A stretch of DNA of 64,000 nt from Ignavibacteria bacterium (GCA_036262055.1 DATAJP010000003.1:682001-746000); one strand, 5' to 3'; shown: positions 16,691 to 24,345, numbered from the stretch's first letter. Notes: a model not told the origin generated them from the letters alone. Program-made: numbers and translations.

Positions 16691-17836
16691 ATGACAGAAA
16701 AGAATAAAAATATTACACACCCCGTCCCTGCGGGACACCCTTCTCAAAAGGGGATTACTGTAGTAGTGGCGATGAGCGGTGGGGTTGATTCTTCCGTTGC
16801 GGCTTATTTATTGAAGGAGCAGGGTTATAACCTTATCGGGATTACTATGAAGACCTGGGGATATGATGACATTCCCGAAAAAGATTCAGGATGCTGTTCG
16901 CTTGAAACTATTTATAGTGCGCGAAACGTTGCAACTGAGCTTGGCTTTCCGCATTATACTCTGGATTTTACTGATACTTTTAATGATATAGTTATAAGTA
17001 ATTTTGTCGATGAATATATGAAAGGTAATACTCCAAACCCTTGTGTCCTTTGCAACAAAGAAATCAAGTGGGGTGCGCTTTTGAGAAAAGCAGAATCACT
17101 CGGCGCTTCATATATTGCAACGGGACATTATGCAAAACTGGATTACGACGAAAACACAAAAAGACATTTTGTGAGTGTTGCAGTCGATAAACAAAAAGAC
17201 CAGTCTTATGCATTGTGGAGAGTTTCACAGGAAGCATTGAGCAAGACACTCTTCCCTCTCGGCGGATACACAAAACCTGAAATAAGGAAAATTGCCGGGG
17301 AACTTGGATTGAAGCCGGCGAATACTCCCGACTCACAGGAAATATGTTTTGTACCAAATGATAACTACCGTGAGCTTCTGCAAATCCGCATTCCTGATTT
17401 TGCAGAAAAATTTAAAGAGGGTGATTTAGTTTATAAAGATAAAAAAATTGGAACACACAAAGGATTTCCAAATTATACAATTGGTCAAAGACGCGGTCTT
17501 AATGTTGCGCTTGGCAAGCCGGTATATGTTTCTAAAATCGACCCTGAGCATAATATCGTTGTAATAGATGATGAAGAAAATTTATATAATTCTTCATTTA
17601 TTGTTCGAGAAATTAACCTGATGAAAATCGATAAATTAGATAAACCGATGGAAGTTCGTGTAAAAATCCGTTATAAAGACGACGGTGCATCTGCTATTAT
17701 AGAGCAAATTGATGATACACATATAAAAGTAACGTTTTCCGAACCGAAGAAGTCAATTACACCCGGGCAATCGGCAGTTTTTTATGACGACGATGATGTT
17801 ATTGGTGGCGGGATAATTGATAGAATTTTGAAATAG
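16691..17836 (+). CDS. mnmA: tRNA-specific 2-thiouridylase MnmA
   Basis: MnmA adds sulfur to U34 of tRNA-Lys, -Glu and -Gln using ATP and a persulfide. The 381 residues include the PP-loop VAMSGGVDSSVAAYLL (near 27), the first catalytic Cys in NPCVLCNKEIKWG (near 117), the second in PDSQEICFV (near 216), and the C-terminal beta-barrel with SITPGQSAVFYDDD. The first 22 residues are unusual. Codons 9-22 are supplied by a palindromic repeat (16717-16755) and read THPVPAGHPSQKG before the normal family start at GITVVVAMSGG. Translation from the ATG at 16691 fits the nearby promoter-like element, so the repeat appears to be truly translated. Confidence 0.95.
   Translation: MTEKNKNITHPVPAGHPSQKGITVVVAMSGGVDSSVAAYLLKEQGYNLIGITMKTWGYDDIPEKDSGCCSLETIYSARNVATELGFPHYTLDFTDTFNDIVISNFVDEYMKGNTPNPCVLCNKEIKWGALLRKAESLGASYIATGHYAKLDYDENTKRHFVSVAVDKQKDQSYALWRVSQEALSKTLFPLGGYTKPEIRKIAGELGLKPANTPDSQEICFVPNDNYRELLQIRIPDFAEKFKEGDLVYKDKKIGTHKGFPNYTIGQRRGLNVALGKPVYVSKIDPEHNIVVIDDEENLYNSSFIVREINLMKIDKLDKPMEVRVKIRYKDDGASAIIEQIDDTHIKVTFSEPKKSITPGQSAVFYDDDDVIGGGIIDRILK
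16717..16755. repeat. Palindromic repeat inside the 5' end of mnmA
   Basis: CACCCCGTCCCTGCGGGACACCC followed by TTCTCAAAAGGGG is a GC-rich hairpin block (GTCCC-TGC-GGGAC within it) in an AT-rich genome. Its composition is like an intergenic repeat, but it lies in frame within codons 9-22 of mnmA. Confidence 0.65.
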
Positions 17837-17844
17837 TTCAAATT

Positions 17845-17924
17845 TTGTCACCCTGAACTTTATTCAGGGTCAACGCTTGGGATGACCCAAAGGGTTCCCC
17901 CCGCGCTTTCGCGGGAATGACTTC
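17845..17924. repeat. Composite dispersed repeat before pta
   Basis: Two repeat units abut. 17845-17875 has the hairpin ACCCTGAA-CTTTA-TTCAGGGT. 17876-17924 is a second copy of the 11137-11185 block (CTTGGGATGACCCAAAGGGT to GCGGGAATGACTTC). The end of this unit supplies an in-frame ATG (17917) that lengthens the pta frame artificially. Confidence 0.8.
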
Positions 17925-17931
17925 AATTTTT

Positions 17932-18903
17932 ATGACTCTTAAAAACATACTTCATCTTAAATCCGGTAGAAAAATTAAGACGATAATCTTTCCCGAATCG
18001 TATGATGAAAGAATTATCTGGGCTACGAGAGTTATATTAAAAGAGAAATCTGCAAAGGTCATTTTAATAAATACCGGGAAAGATTTATCAAAGCATTTCA
18101 ATGATTCTGAGTTATTAGATATAATAGACATTAATTTTAATGAACAGTTTTTAGATGATTATTTTGCCTTAAAGAAAGCAAAAAGACCTGAGATTACTAT
18201 TGAACAATGCAAACGAGATTTGAGCGACCCGCTGATTTTTTCATGCATGCTTTTGAGAAACGGCTATGCTGATGGAGTGATTGCAGGAAGCATTTATTCT
18301 ACCACTGATGTTTTGAGGGCATCGATTTCGGTTGTCGGGCTTGCTGAAAACAACAAAACAGTTTCATCATTTTTTCTTTTTCATTTTCCGAAGACTAGTC
18401 CGCATAAAGATAAAATTCTTGCTTATGCTGACAGCGGGGTGATTCCAAATCCGACGGTTGAGCAGTTGTCAGATATTGCAATTCAAACCGCAAAGAATTA
18501 TAAGAAATTAACATCGATAACTCCAAAAATTGCATTTCTTTCTTTCTCAACAAAAGGAAGTGCAAAAGATGCAAGTCTTGATAAAATCCTTCAAGCTTAT
18601 GAACTGACTAAAAAGCGTGAACCGAAATTGATTGCAGATGCAGAGCTCCAGTTCGATGCGGCGTTTGTTCCAAATGTTGCGAAGAGAAAAAATCCAAAGG
18701 GATCAATTAAAGGTGACGCAAATGTATTTATATTTCCTGATTTGAATGCAGGTAATATCGCATATAAAATTACAGAAAGAATCGGAGGAGCCATCGCAAC
18801 AGGACCTATTGTTCAGGGGCTTGCAAAACCTGTTATGGACTTATCAAGAGGTTGTGAAGTTAGCGACATAGTGAATATGTCATATGTAATTTCGAAGTTC
18901 TGA
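17932..18903 (+). CDS. pta: Phosphate acetyltransferase
   Basis: Pta interconverts acetyl-CoA and acetyl phosphate. The 323-residue protein is the single-domain PTA/PTB type without the regulatory N-terminus of the long form. Typical segments are IIFPESYDERI near the N-terminus, DPLIFSCMLLRNGYADGVIAG near 100, SVVGLAENNKTVSSFFLF near 133, FADSGVIPNPT-like AYADSGVIPNPT near 162, and the C-terminal IFPDLNAGNIAYKITERIGGA. The ATG at 17917 lies in a dispersed repeat, so the next one (17932, MTLKNILHLKSGRK) is preferred. Acetate kinase is not adjacent. The gene abuts the converging ABC ATPase gene with no spacer. A phosphate butyryltransferase activity cannot be excluded. Confidence 0.88.
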   Translation: MTLKNILHLKSGRKIKTIIFPESYDERIIWATRVILKEKSAKVILINTGKDLSKHFNDSELLDIIDINFNEQFLDDYFALKKAKRPEITIEQCKRDLSDPLIFSCMLLRNGYADGVIAGSIYSTTDVLRASISVVGLAENNKTVSSFFLFHFPKTSPHKDKILAYADSGVIPNPTVEQLSDIAIQTAKNYKKLTSITPKIAFLSFSTKGSAKDASLDKILQAYELTKKREPKLIADAELQFDAAFVPNVAKRKNPKGSIKGDANVFIFPDLNAGNIAYKITERIGGAIATGPIVQGLAKPVMDLSRGCEVSDIVNMSYVISKF

Positions 18904-19638
18904 TTAAAGAGTTTTCTTTGTTCTATGGAGGAAATTTCTAATTAGTTCATCTTTCGAATCCGTAAGTTCCTGCGGAGTTCCCTCAAAATAAATCTTTCCT
19001 TCATGCATCATTGCTACCCTATCCGCAACGTCATATACGCTGAAGATATCATGTGTTACTACAATAGAAGTTACTTTAAGTTTTTCAGCAAGGTCTTTAA
19101 TAAGGTCGTCAATCTGGTCGCTCATGACCGGATCGAGTCCAGTAGTCGGTTCATCATAAAGAATATATTCCGGGTCAGAAGCAAGCGAGCGAGCCAAGGA
19201 AACTCTTTTTTTCATACCGCCTGATAAATCAGCAGGCATCATATGTTCTATTTTTTTTAAGCCCACAATATCAAGCTTTTCCTCGATTACTTTTTCTATT
19301 TCATCAGGAGACATGCTTGTATTTTCTTTAAGAAATAACCCTACGTTTTCACCAACTGACATTGAGTCAAAAAGAGCAGCTCCCTGAAAAAGAAAACCGA
19401 ATTTTTTTCTTACGGCATATAATTCTTTTTCGCCCATCGTAACGATATTTTTTCCTTCTATGAGGACTTCACCTTCATCAGGTTTTAACAACCCTATTAT
19501 ATGCTTTAACAGAACAGATTTTCCGCATCCGCTTCTTCCGATAATTACCAGGGTTTCCCCATCAGTAATCTTAAGGTTCACTCCATCCAGAACTTTATTT
19601 TTACCGAAGCTTTTTTTGAGATTTTTAATTTCAATCAT
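18904..19638 (-). CDS. ABC transporter ATP-binding protein, MlaF-like
   Basis: The 244-residue ATPase has Walker A GRSGCGKSVLLKH near 34, Q-loop FLFQGAALFDSMSVGENV near 83, signature LSGGMKKRVSLARSLA near 139, Walker B ILYDEPTTGLDPVMS near 159 and the H-loop in VVTHDI. The phrase LFQGAALFDSMSV and DEPTTGLDPV are typical of the Mla/Mkl phospholipid-transport subfamily. The expected MlaE permease and MlaD are not adjacent; an MlaD-type gene lies 28 kb away (47294-48205). Its 3' end touches the 3' end of pta with no intervening base. Confidence 0.88.
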   Translation of the reverse strand: MIEIKNLKKSFGKNKVLDGVNLKITDGETLVIIGRSGCGKSVLLKHIIGLLKPDEGEVLIEGKNIVTMGEKELYAVRKKFGFLFQGAALFDSMSVGENVGLFLKENTSMSPDEIEKVIEEKLDIVGLKKIEHMMPADLSGGMKKRVSLARSLASDPEYILYDEPTTGLDPVMSDQIDDLIKDLAEKLKVTSIVVTHDIFSVYDVADRVAMMHEGKIYFEGTPQELTDSKDELIRNFLHRTKKTL

Positions 19639-19740
19639 GATGCAATTTAGGGTTTTGAAGTCCTAAATAAAATTTAAAAACAAATCTTTGTTATGAAAGA
19701 GTGGAGGAAATAAAGTAATAAAATGGAGGTGTGAATAAGA

Positions 19741-20007
19741 TTAATCTGCTAATTGTGTGCGGCGGTTCAGTTCGCTCGTGCGTTCTGAAACAGTGTAGAG
19801 ATAACCATATTGCCAGTCAATATGATTTTGTTCACCTATGCTGTAATTCATCTTCAGCATTGTTCTTATCCAGGATTTGGCGATTTTTTGAGAGTTAAAT
19901 TTAAATACAGTAAAATCAGACGGATTATTATGCAATTGTTTTTCGGACTGAATATCATTTGTCAGACCGCAATATGTATAACCGATATATTTTTTTAAAT
20001 CTCTCAA
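19741..20007 (-). CDS. Small uncharacterised protein
   Basis: The 88-residue protein begins MRDLKKYIGYTYCGLTNDIQ and continues with a helix FNSQKIAKSWIRTMLKM, then WQYGYLYTV. The first part has a faint resemblance to the GIY-YIG opening (two short strands followed by a turn), but the catalytic Arg and Glu are not evident, so I do not assign it. There is no signal peptide or membrane segment. It stands alone between the ABC ATPase and the small secreted-protein array. Coding status rests on an uninterrupted frame with natural composition. Confidence 0.5.
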   Translation of the reverse strand: MRDLKKYIGYTYCGLTNDIQSEKQLHNNPSDFTVFKFNSQKIAKSWIRTMLKMNYSIGEQNHIDWQYGYLYTVSERTSELNRRTQLAD

Positions 20008-20145
20008 TTCAATAATTCTTTAAAAAACGGCATTAGACACAAAATCCCTGTCTCCATTATACATCATATTATAGAGTGCAGGGTGAAGTATATTTTATTT
20101 ATTTTTGTTTCGTTTTGAATATGTTGCCTTTCAAAATAAAAATAT

Positions 20146-20173
20146 CCCCTCTTTTTGCTCTAAAAAAGAGGGG
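20146..20173. repeat. Perfect 11-bp hairpin repeat downstream of the small secreted-protein array
   Basis: CCCCTCTTTTT (20146-20156) pairs perfectly with AAAAAGAGGGG (20163-20173) around a six-base loop, and is flanked by TTGGGGG. It lies just after the last gene of the array on the minus strand and could end its transcription. Its GC-rich ends resemble a dispersed intergenic repeat. The rest of 20008-20235 shows nothing else. Confidence 0.7.
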
Positions 20174-20235
20174 TTGGGGGTTATCACGGTTACATTAAAT
20201 AACTGTGAAAAGCTTATTCAATTAACTAATTTGAA

Positions 20236-20415
20236 TTACGGATTTTCAACAATCTCAACATCAACCAATGTCATATCTTGTTCTTCATAAGTAAGAATCA
20301 TGGTTGTATCATTGCCGAGGTCTCTGTACTCATAAATATATTGAGTAGCAAAAGAACTTTTAATGCCGACTAATGAGATGATTGTCAAGAGTAATGAGAA
20401 TAATAGAGTTTTCAT
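20236..20415 (-). CDS. Small secreted protein, array member 4
   Basis: This 59-residue protein was found by reading the minus strand from the ATG at 20415 to TAA at 20236. It has a signal peptide (MKTLLFSLLLTIISLVGIKSSFA) and a mature part of about 36 residues: TQYIYEYRDLGND, then LTYEEQDMTLVDVEIVENP. The mature part aligns with the next three genes, especially the QYIYEYRD(L/I)GND stretch, but its tail is VENP where the others end HEDN. It is the most diverged copy. Function is unknown. Confidence 0.8.
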   Translation of the reverse strand: MKTLLFSLLLTIISLVGIKSSFATQYIYEYRDLGNDTTMILTYEEQDMTLVDVEIVENP

Positions 20416-20460
20416 TTTTGCCCTTTCTTAATTTATAAACTTTTTAGTTTTATATACGAA

Positions 20461-20649
20461 TTAATTGTCTTCGTGGATTATGTCAACAGCGATTAATCTA
20501 TCATCGGAACATCTGTATGTTTTCACCAAAACTCTATCATTTCCAATCGGATGATATGTATAGTAACAATCCTCAGCATAGCTGTTATTTAAGCCAATGC
20601 CTGTTACTGAAATTATTGTTAAGATTAAACCTAATATTATTTTTTTCAT
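20461..20649 (-). CDS. Small secreted protein, array member 3
   Basis: The 62-residue protein has a signal peptide MKKIILGLILTIISVTGIGLNNSYA and a mature part of some 37 residues beginning EDCYYTYHPIGND and ending RLIAVDIIHEDN. Compared with its paralogues it has two Cys (in DCYY and RCSD), which could form a disulfide after export; the others lack them. The signal peptide is nearly identical to that of member 2. It is co-directional with the array, with 45 bases to member 4 and 19 to member 2. Confidence 0.82.
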   Translation of the reverse strand: MKKIILGLILTIISVTGIGLNNSYAEDCYYTYHPIGNDRVLVKTYRCSDDRLIAVDIIHEDN

Positions 20650-20668
20650 GGCTTTAAACTTTTAAGAT

Positions 20669-20860
20669 TTAATTATCCTCATGGATAATTTCAACTTCAA
20701 CTATTCTCATATCATCTTCTGAATCATAAGTGGTCTTCAATACCATATCATTTCCTATATCTCTGTATTCATAAATATATTGGTCTGCATAGCCGGTGTT
20801 TAATCCGAAACCGGTTACTGAGATAATTGTTAAAACTATTCCTAATATTACTTTTTTCAT
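20669..20860 (-). CDS. Small secreted protein, array member 2
   Basis: I place the start at the ATG at 20860 (MKKVILGIVLTIISVTG) because it aligns with member 3; an ATG at 20878 would add six residues. The signal peptide ends near GYA, leaving DQYIYEYRDIGNDMVLKTTYD and a tail RIVEVEIIHEDN. The mature chain is about 38 residues, with alternating polar/aromatic pattern suggestive of a small beta-sheet. It has no Cys. Its repeated tail motif VxIIHEDN is shared with members 1 and 3. Confidence 0.82.
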   Translation of the reverse strand: MKKVILGIVLTIISVTGFGLNTGYADQYIYEYRDIGNDMVLKTTYDSEDDMRIVEVEIIHEDN

Positions 20861-20900
20861 TTTTGTGATGCTTTTCATTTAATTTTAAATTGTGTGTTAA

Positions 20901-21128
20901 TTAGTTATCCTCGTGGATTATATCGATGTCAACTAATCTGTTATCAGATTCTCTGTAAGTCATTCTTAACACCCATTGGCTGTTAAGTCTTTTGTATTCA
21001 TATCTGTATTGAGAAACAGTATTAACAACTGAAGTAGTTGTTTCTGCTGCAGTAGCAGTATTCACGAATCCGGTTAAACCGCTGATTGAAACTACAGTTA
21101 AGATTAAACCTAATATTAAATTTTTCAT
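20901..21128 (-). CDS. Small secreted protein, array member 1
   Basis: This is the first gene of the array. The ATG at 21128 (MKNLILGLILTVVSISG) is preferred over one at 21179 because it aligns with the paralogues and has a purine-rich GGGGG seven bases upstream. The signal peptide ends near ATAAE, followed by a linker TTTSVVNTVS not present in the other copies. The conserved part is QYRYEYKRLNSQWVLRMTY, then RLVDIDIIHEDN. The 75-residue precursor is the longest member. Function is unknown. Confidence 0.82.
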   Translation of the reverse strand: MKNLILGLILTVVSISGLTGFVNTATAAETTTSVVNTVSQYRYEYKRLNSQWVLRMTYRESDNRLVDIDIIHEDN

Positions 21129-21360
21129 TTTGATAGCCCCCGCTTTTTTAATGATTTTATTTTTAAAATTTTGTTTCATTTAATAAACTTATACAAAGTT
21201 AAAGATACTGAAATATCAAAGCAAAGGAAAAAAAACCTGAAATGCTCCTCGTTTTCCAACAAAAAAAGTTTCTGAAAGCTGCATTTTTCTATTGCTTTTT
21301 TAAATAATTATGCTGAATTTCATAAAGGTTTTTAATTAAAATGCTCCTTGTAGCAAAACT

Positions 21361-22875
21361 ATGAAAAATCAATTTATTGACATCCTCAGAACTTTAAACA
21401 AAGACGAGGTAAAAAACCTGCTTTTATTCGTCGATTCGCCATATTTCAACAAAAGCGAACGTTTAATCAAACTTTTCAGAGAGCTTGTTAAAATCCACCC
21501 TGATTATAACAACATAACCTCCGAAGAAATTCACAAACGGGTCTTTCCTCATTTAGAATATAATGATTCTACGATGAGAAGGTTATTTTCCGATTGCGAT
21601 AAAGTTCTTAAGGAATTCCTTAAATATGTAAATTACGAGAAAAATGCCTTCAGAGTTAATGAAATTTACAGGGAAGAGTTAACCGGAAGAGCATTATCAG
21701 AGCTCCAAGCTGCAAATACGTTCGAAATGGAGAATATGTTTAACCAAAATGGGATGTTCGAAGACCTTTACTTCTTATATCGTTCGAATTTTGAAGCCGA
21801 TAATTCCGTATTCTCATATATAAATAAAAAGCTTATAAAAACAGGTAAAGTTCGCTCTGAAATTGAAAACCTCTCCAATTCAGCAAATTATTTATTTATT
21901 TATTTTCTTATAAGAAATATAAAGTTATTTATTAACATAAAAAACTACCAATCTTTATATTCAACAAGCACAAATGCTGATGATATTAAAGCTACAATAG
22001 AAAGAATTTTCAATCTATATGGTGAGGAAGAAATTAAGAAATACTTCATCATCAAAAATTATGATTATTCTTTCATTTACACTATATATTTGCACTTATT
22101 CAAAGCTTTTGCATATCCGAACGAAAAAGGACATTATTTTGAGCTGAAATCCTTACTTAATAAGAACATCGATAAATTTATCATTTATGAACGACAATAT
22201 TTAGTCAAATCTTTAATCGCATATTGCGACGTAATGAGGAACCATCCTGATAATCCTAAAATGAAAGAGCAGTTTGATGATGAACTGATATATTTATATG
22301 AGCTTACTCTTAAGAAAAAGTACTATGCAACAGGTGCTTCACCTTATTTATCATTGAACATATTCAGAAATATTTTAATCATTGCAATAAATTCCGGAAA
22401 AATAAAATGGGCGCAGAAGTTTATCAAGATTTACTCGGACAAGCTTAATCCAAAACAAAAAGAAGACGCTGTTAATTATTCTTACGGAAGATTGCATTTT
22501 GCACAAAAAGACTATGCAAAAGCATTGACTTATTTTAATCAGCTGCAGACAAACGATGCTAACTTAAGAAACGATGAAAAGAATATGGCTCTCATAATCA
22601 ACTATGAACTTGGAAACTTTCAGAATCTTGATTATTTATTACCGGCTCACAAAAAATATTTCAAGCGCAATACACTTCTTTCAAAAGACAGGAAGAAATT
22701 CTACCTTACATTCAATTCTTTCTTAGACAGGCTGAACAAACTTAACGGCTACAGAAACTTTATTTATATCAACAGGTTCATTGAGGATATAAAAGCGACT
22801 CCGACTTTGCTATATGGCAGCTGGTTTAAGGAAAAGGCAAACGAACTTTTAGTCGAAAGAAGAAAAACAGCATAA
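21361..22875 (+). CDS. Uncharacterised all-helical protein
   Basis: The 504-residue cytoplasmic protein has no signal, membrane span or enzyme motif. It begins MKNQFIDILRTLNKDEVKNLLLFVDSPYFNKS. The sequence looks entirely alpha-helical, with TPR-like segments near the C-terminus (YSYGRLHFAQKDYAKALTYFNQLQ near 375, then NMALIINYELGNFQNLDYLL). It starts after a 180-base gap that divides it from the secreted-protein array and precedes murI. I do not recognise a named family; a scaffold or regulatory role is only a guess from the repeats. Confidence 0.8.
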   Translation: MKNQFIDILRTLNKDEVKNLLLFVDSPYFNKSERLIKLFRELVKIHPDYNNITSEEIHKRVFPHLEYNDSTMRRLFSDCDKVLKEFLKYVNYEKNAFRVNEIYREELTGRALSELQAANTFEMENMFNQNGMFEDLYFLYRSNFEADNSVFSYINKKLIKTGKVRSEIENLSNSANYLFIYFLIRNIKLFINIKNYQSLYSTSTNADDIKATIERIFNLYGEEEIKKYFIIKNYDYSFIYTIYLHLFKAFAYPNEKGHYFELKSLLNKNIDKFIIYERQYLVKSLIAYCDVMRNHPDNPKMKEQFDDELIYLYELTLKKKYYATGASPYLSLNIFRNILIIAINSGKIKWAQKFIKIYSDKLNPKQKEDAVNYSYGRLHFAQKDYAKALTYFNQLQTNDANLRNDEKNMALIINYELGNFQNLDYLLPAHKKYFKRNTLLSKDRKKFYLTFNSFLDRLNKLNGYRNFIYINRFIEDIKATPTLLYGSWFKEKANELLVERRKTA

Positions 22876-22907
22876 TTTTAAACCCTCATTTTAGTAAAAT
22901 ATCACTT

Positions 22908-22935
22908 TAAAATAAGCATGCAAATGCTTATTTTA
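22908..22935 (+). promoter_or_regulatory. Perfect 12-bp hairpin with GCAA loop before murI
   Basis: TAAAATAAGCAT (22908-22919) pairs exactly with ATGCTTATTTTA (22924-22935), closed by a GCAA (GNRA-type) tetraloop. It ends seven bases before the TTG start of murI and about 30 bases after the upstream stop codon. It could end the upstream transcript, although no long U run follows, or mask the weak ribosome site AGAGTG of murI. Confidence 0.6.
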
Positions 22936-22942
22936 GAGTGTT

Positions 22943-23758
22943 TTGATAGACAATATCTCTCCTAAAAATCCCATTGGAATATTCGACTCAGGAATCGGCG
23001 GTTTGACCGTTGCAAAAGCTGTTTTTGAACAACTCCCGTCTGAAAATATCATATATCTTGGCGACACAGCACGTCTTCCGTATGGAACAAAATCACGCGA
23101 GACAATAATACTTTACTCCATAGAGTGTGTAAAATTTCTGCTTAAGAAAAAAGTTAAGATGATAGTTGTTGCCTGCAATACGGCTTCTTCCGTTGCGCTG
23201 CCTTTTATTAGCAAGATAACAAAGATTCCGGTTATCGGTGTAATAGAGCCGGGCTCAAAAGCAGCATCCGAAAACACGCGCAATAACAAAATAGGAGTCA
23301 TCGGAACTTTAGGAACGGTCAAAAGCAAAGCATATGATAAATTTATTCAGCGGTATAATAAAAAAGCGGATATAAAATCACAGGCATGCAGTTTGTTTGT
23401 GCAGCTAGCTGAAGACGGCTGGACCGATAACAAAATTGCAGAGATGGTAGCAAACGAATATCTTGCGGATTTTAAAAAATCAAAAATCGATACTGTGATT
23501 CTCGGATGCACGCATTATCCGGTGCTTAAAAATACAATTTCAAAAGTTCTCGGTAAAAACATAAAATTGATTGACTCAGGAAACGAAGCGGCAAAAGAAG
23601 TGAAAAAAATTCTTGAGAAAACCAATATACAGAACCCAAGCAAAAAAATCGGCTATCATAAATTTTATGTTACTGACTTCCCCAATAAATTCAAAGAAAT
23701 TTCCGAAAGATTTTTAGGAAAAAATATTCGAGACGTTAAAAAAATCAAACTAAACTAA
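22943..23758 (+). CDS. murI: Glutamate racemase
   Basis: MurI converts L- to D-glutamate for peptidoglycan. The 271-residue protein has both catalytic Cys regions: VVACNTASSVALP near 75 and LGCTHYPVL near 188. The N-terminal GIFDSGIGGLTVAKA and YLGDTARLPYGTKS complete the signature. The only suitable start is TTG at 22943, as no ATG lies before the conserved PIGIFDSG, and a 12-bp hairpin lies immediately upstream. It is followed five bases later by pyrE. The assignment is firm. Confidence 0.96.
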   Translation: MIDNISPKNPIGIFDSGIGGLTVAKAVFEQLPSENIIYLGDTARLPYGTKSRETIILYSIECVKFLLKKKVKMIVVACNTASSVALPFISKITKIPVIGVIEPGSKAASENTRNNKIGVIGTLGTVKSKAYDKFIQRYNKKADIKSQACSLFVQLAEDGWTDNKIAEMVANEYLADFKKSKIDTVILGCTHYPVLKNTISKVLGKNIKLIDSGNEAAKEVKKILEKTNIQNPSKKIGYHKFYVTDFPNKFKEISERFLGKNIRDVKKIKLN

Positions 23759-23763
23759 ATAAA

Positions 23764-24339
23764 ATGCAAGAGGAAGAAGTATTAAAAATCTTCAGGCAAA
23801 CGGGAGCGTTTCTTGAGGGTCATTTCATTCTTACTTCCGGACACCACAGTCCACATTATTTTCAATGCGCGAAAGTTCTTCAGTACCCTGAATACAATTC
23901 TTTATTTGCATCTCACATCGCTCAGAATTTCAAAGACAAAAAAATTAACGTTGTCGTTACACCCGCGGTTGGAGGAATTGTTCTCGGAACTGAAGTCGGA
24001 AGACAGCTAAATTGCAGAAGTATTTTTGCCGAACGAGAAAATGGAAAAATGAAGCTTCGCCGCGGATTTGAAATAAACAAAGGTGATAATGTGCTTGTCT
24101 GCGAAGATGTTGTAACAACCGGAGGAAGCGTATTTGAAGTAATCGACTGCGTTAAAGAAGCAGGAGGCAAACTAACAGGAGTGGGTTACATTATTGACAG
24201 AAGCAATGGTAAAGTAAACTTCGGTGTTGAACAGTTTTCGCTTACAAAAATAGATGTGATAAAATACAAAGAAGATGAAATACCTGACTGGTTGAAAGAA
24301 ATTCCTGTAACGAAACCGGGCAGCAGAAGCCTGAAATAA
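23764..24339 (+). CDS. pyrE: Orotate phosphoribosyltransferase
   Basis: PyrE joins orotate and PRPP to make orotidine monophosphate in pyrimidine synthesis. The 191-residue protein shows FILTSGHHSPHYFQCAKVLQ near the N-terminus, VTPAVGGIVLGTEVGRQL near 61, FAERENGKMKLRRGF near 84 (active-site loop) and the PRPP-binding motif VLVCEDVVTTGGSV near 113. Length and motifs are typical of the short bacterial PyrE. It lies five bases after murI, likely cotranscribed. A dispersed palindromic repeat follows at once. Confidence 0.96.
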   Translation: MQEEEVLKIFRQTGAFLEGHFILTSGHHSPHYFQCAKVLQYPEYNSLFASHIAQNFKDKKINVVVTPAVGGIVLGTEVGRQLNCRSIFAERENGKMKLRRGFEINKGDNVLVCEDVVTTGGSVFEVIDCVKEAGGKLTGVGYIIDRSNGKVNFGVEQFSLTKIDVIKYKEDEIPDWLKEIPVTKPGSRSLK

Positions 24340-24345
24340 CGTCAT

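Noticed and set aside
17917-17931. Upstream ATG as the pta start
   Set aside because: It falls in a dispersed repeat and adds residues not expected for the family; the next ATG fits better.
19741-20007. GIY-YIG endonuclease
   Set aside because: The opening is only faintly similar and the catalytic Arg and Glu are not found.
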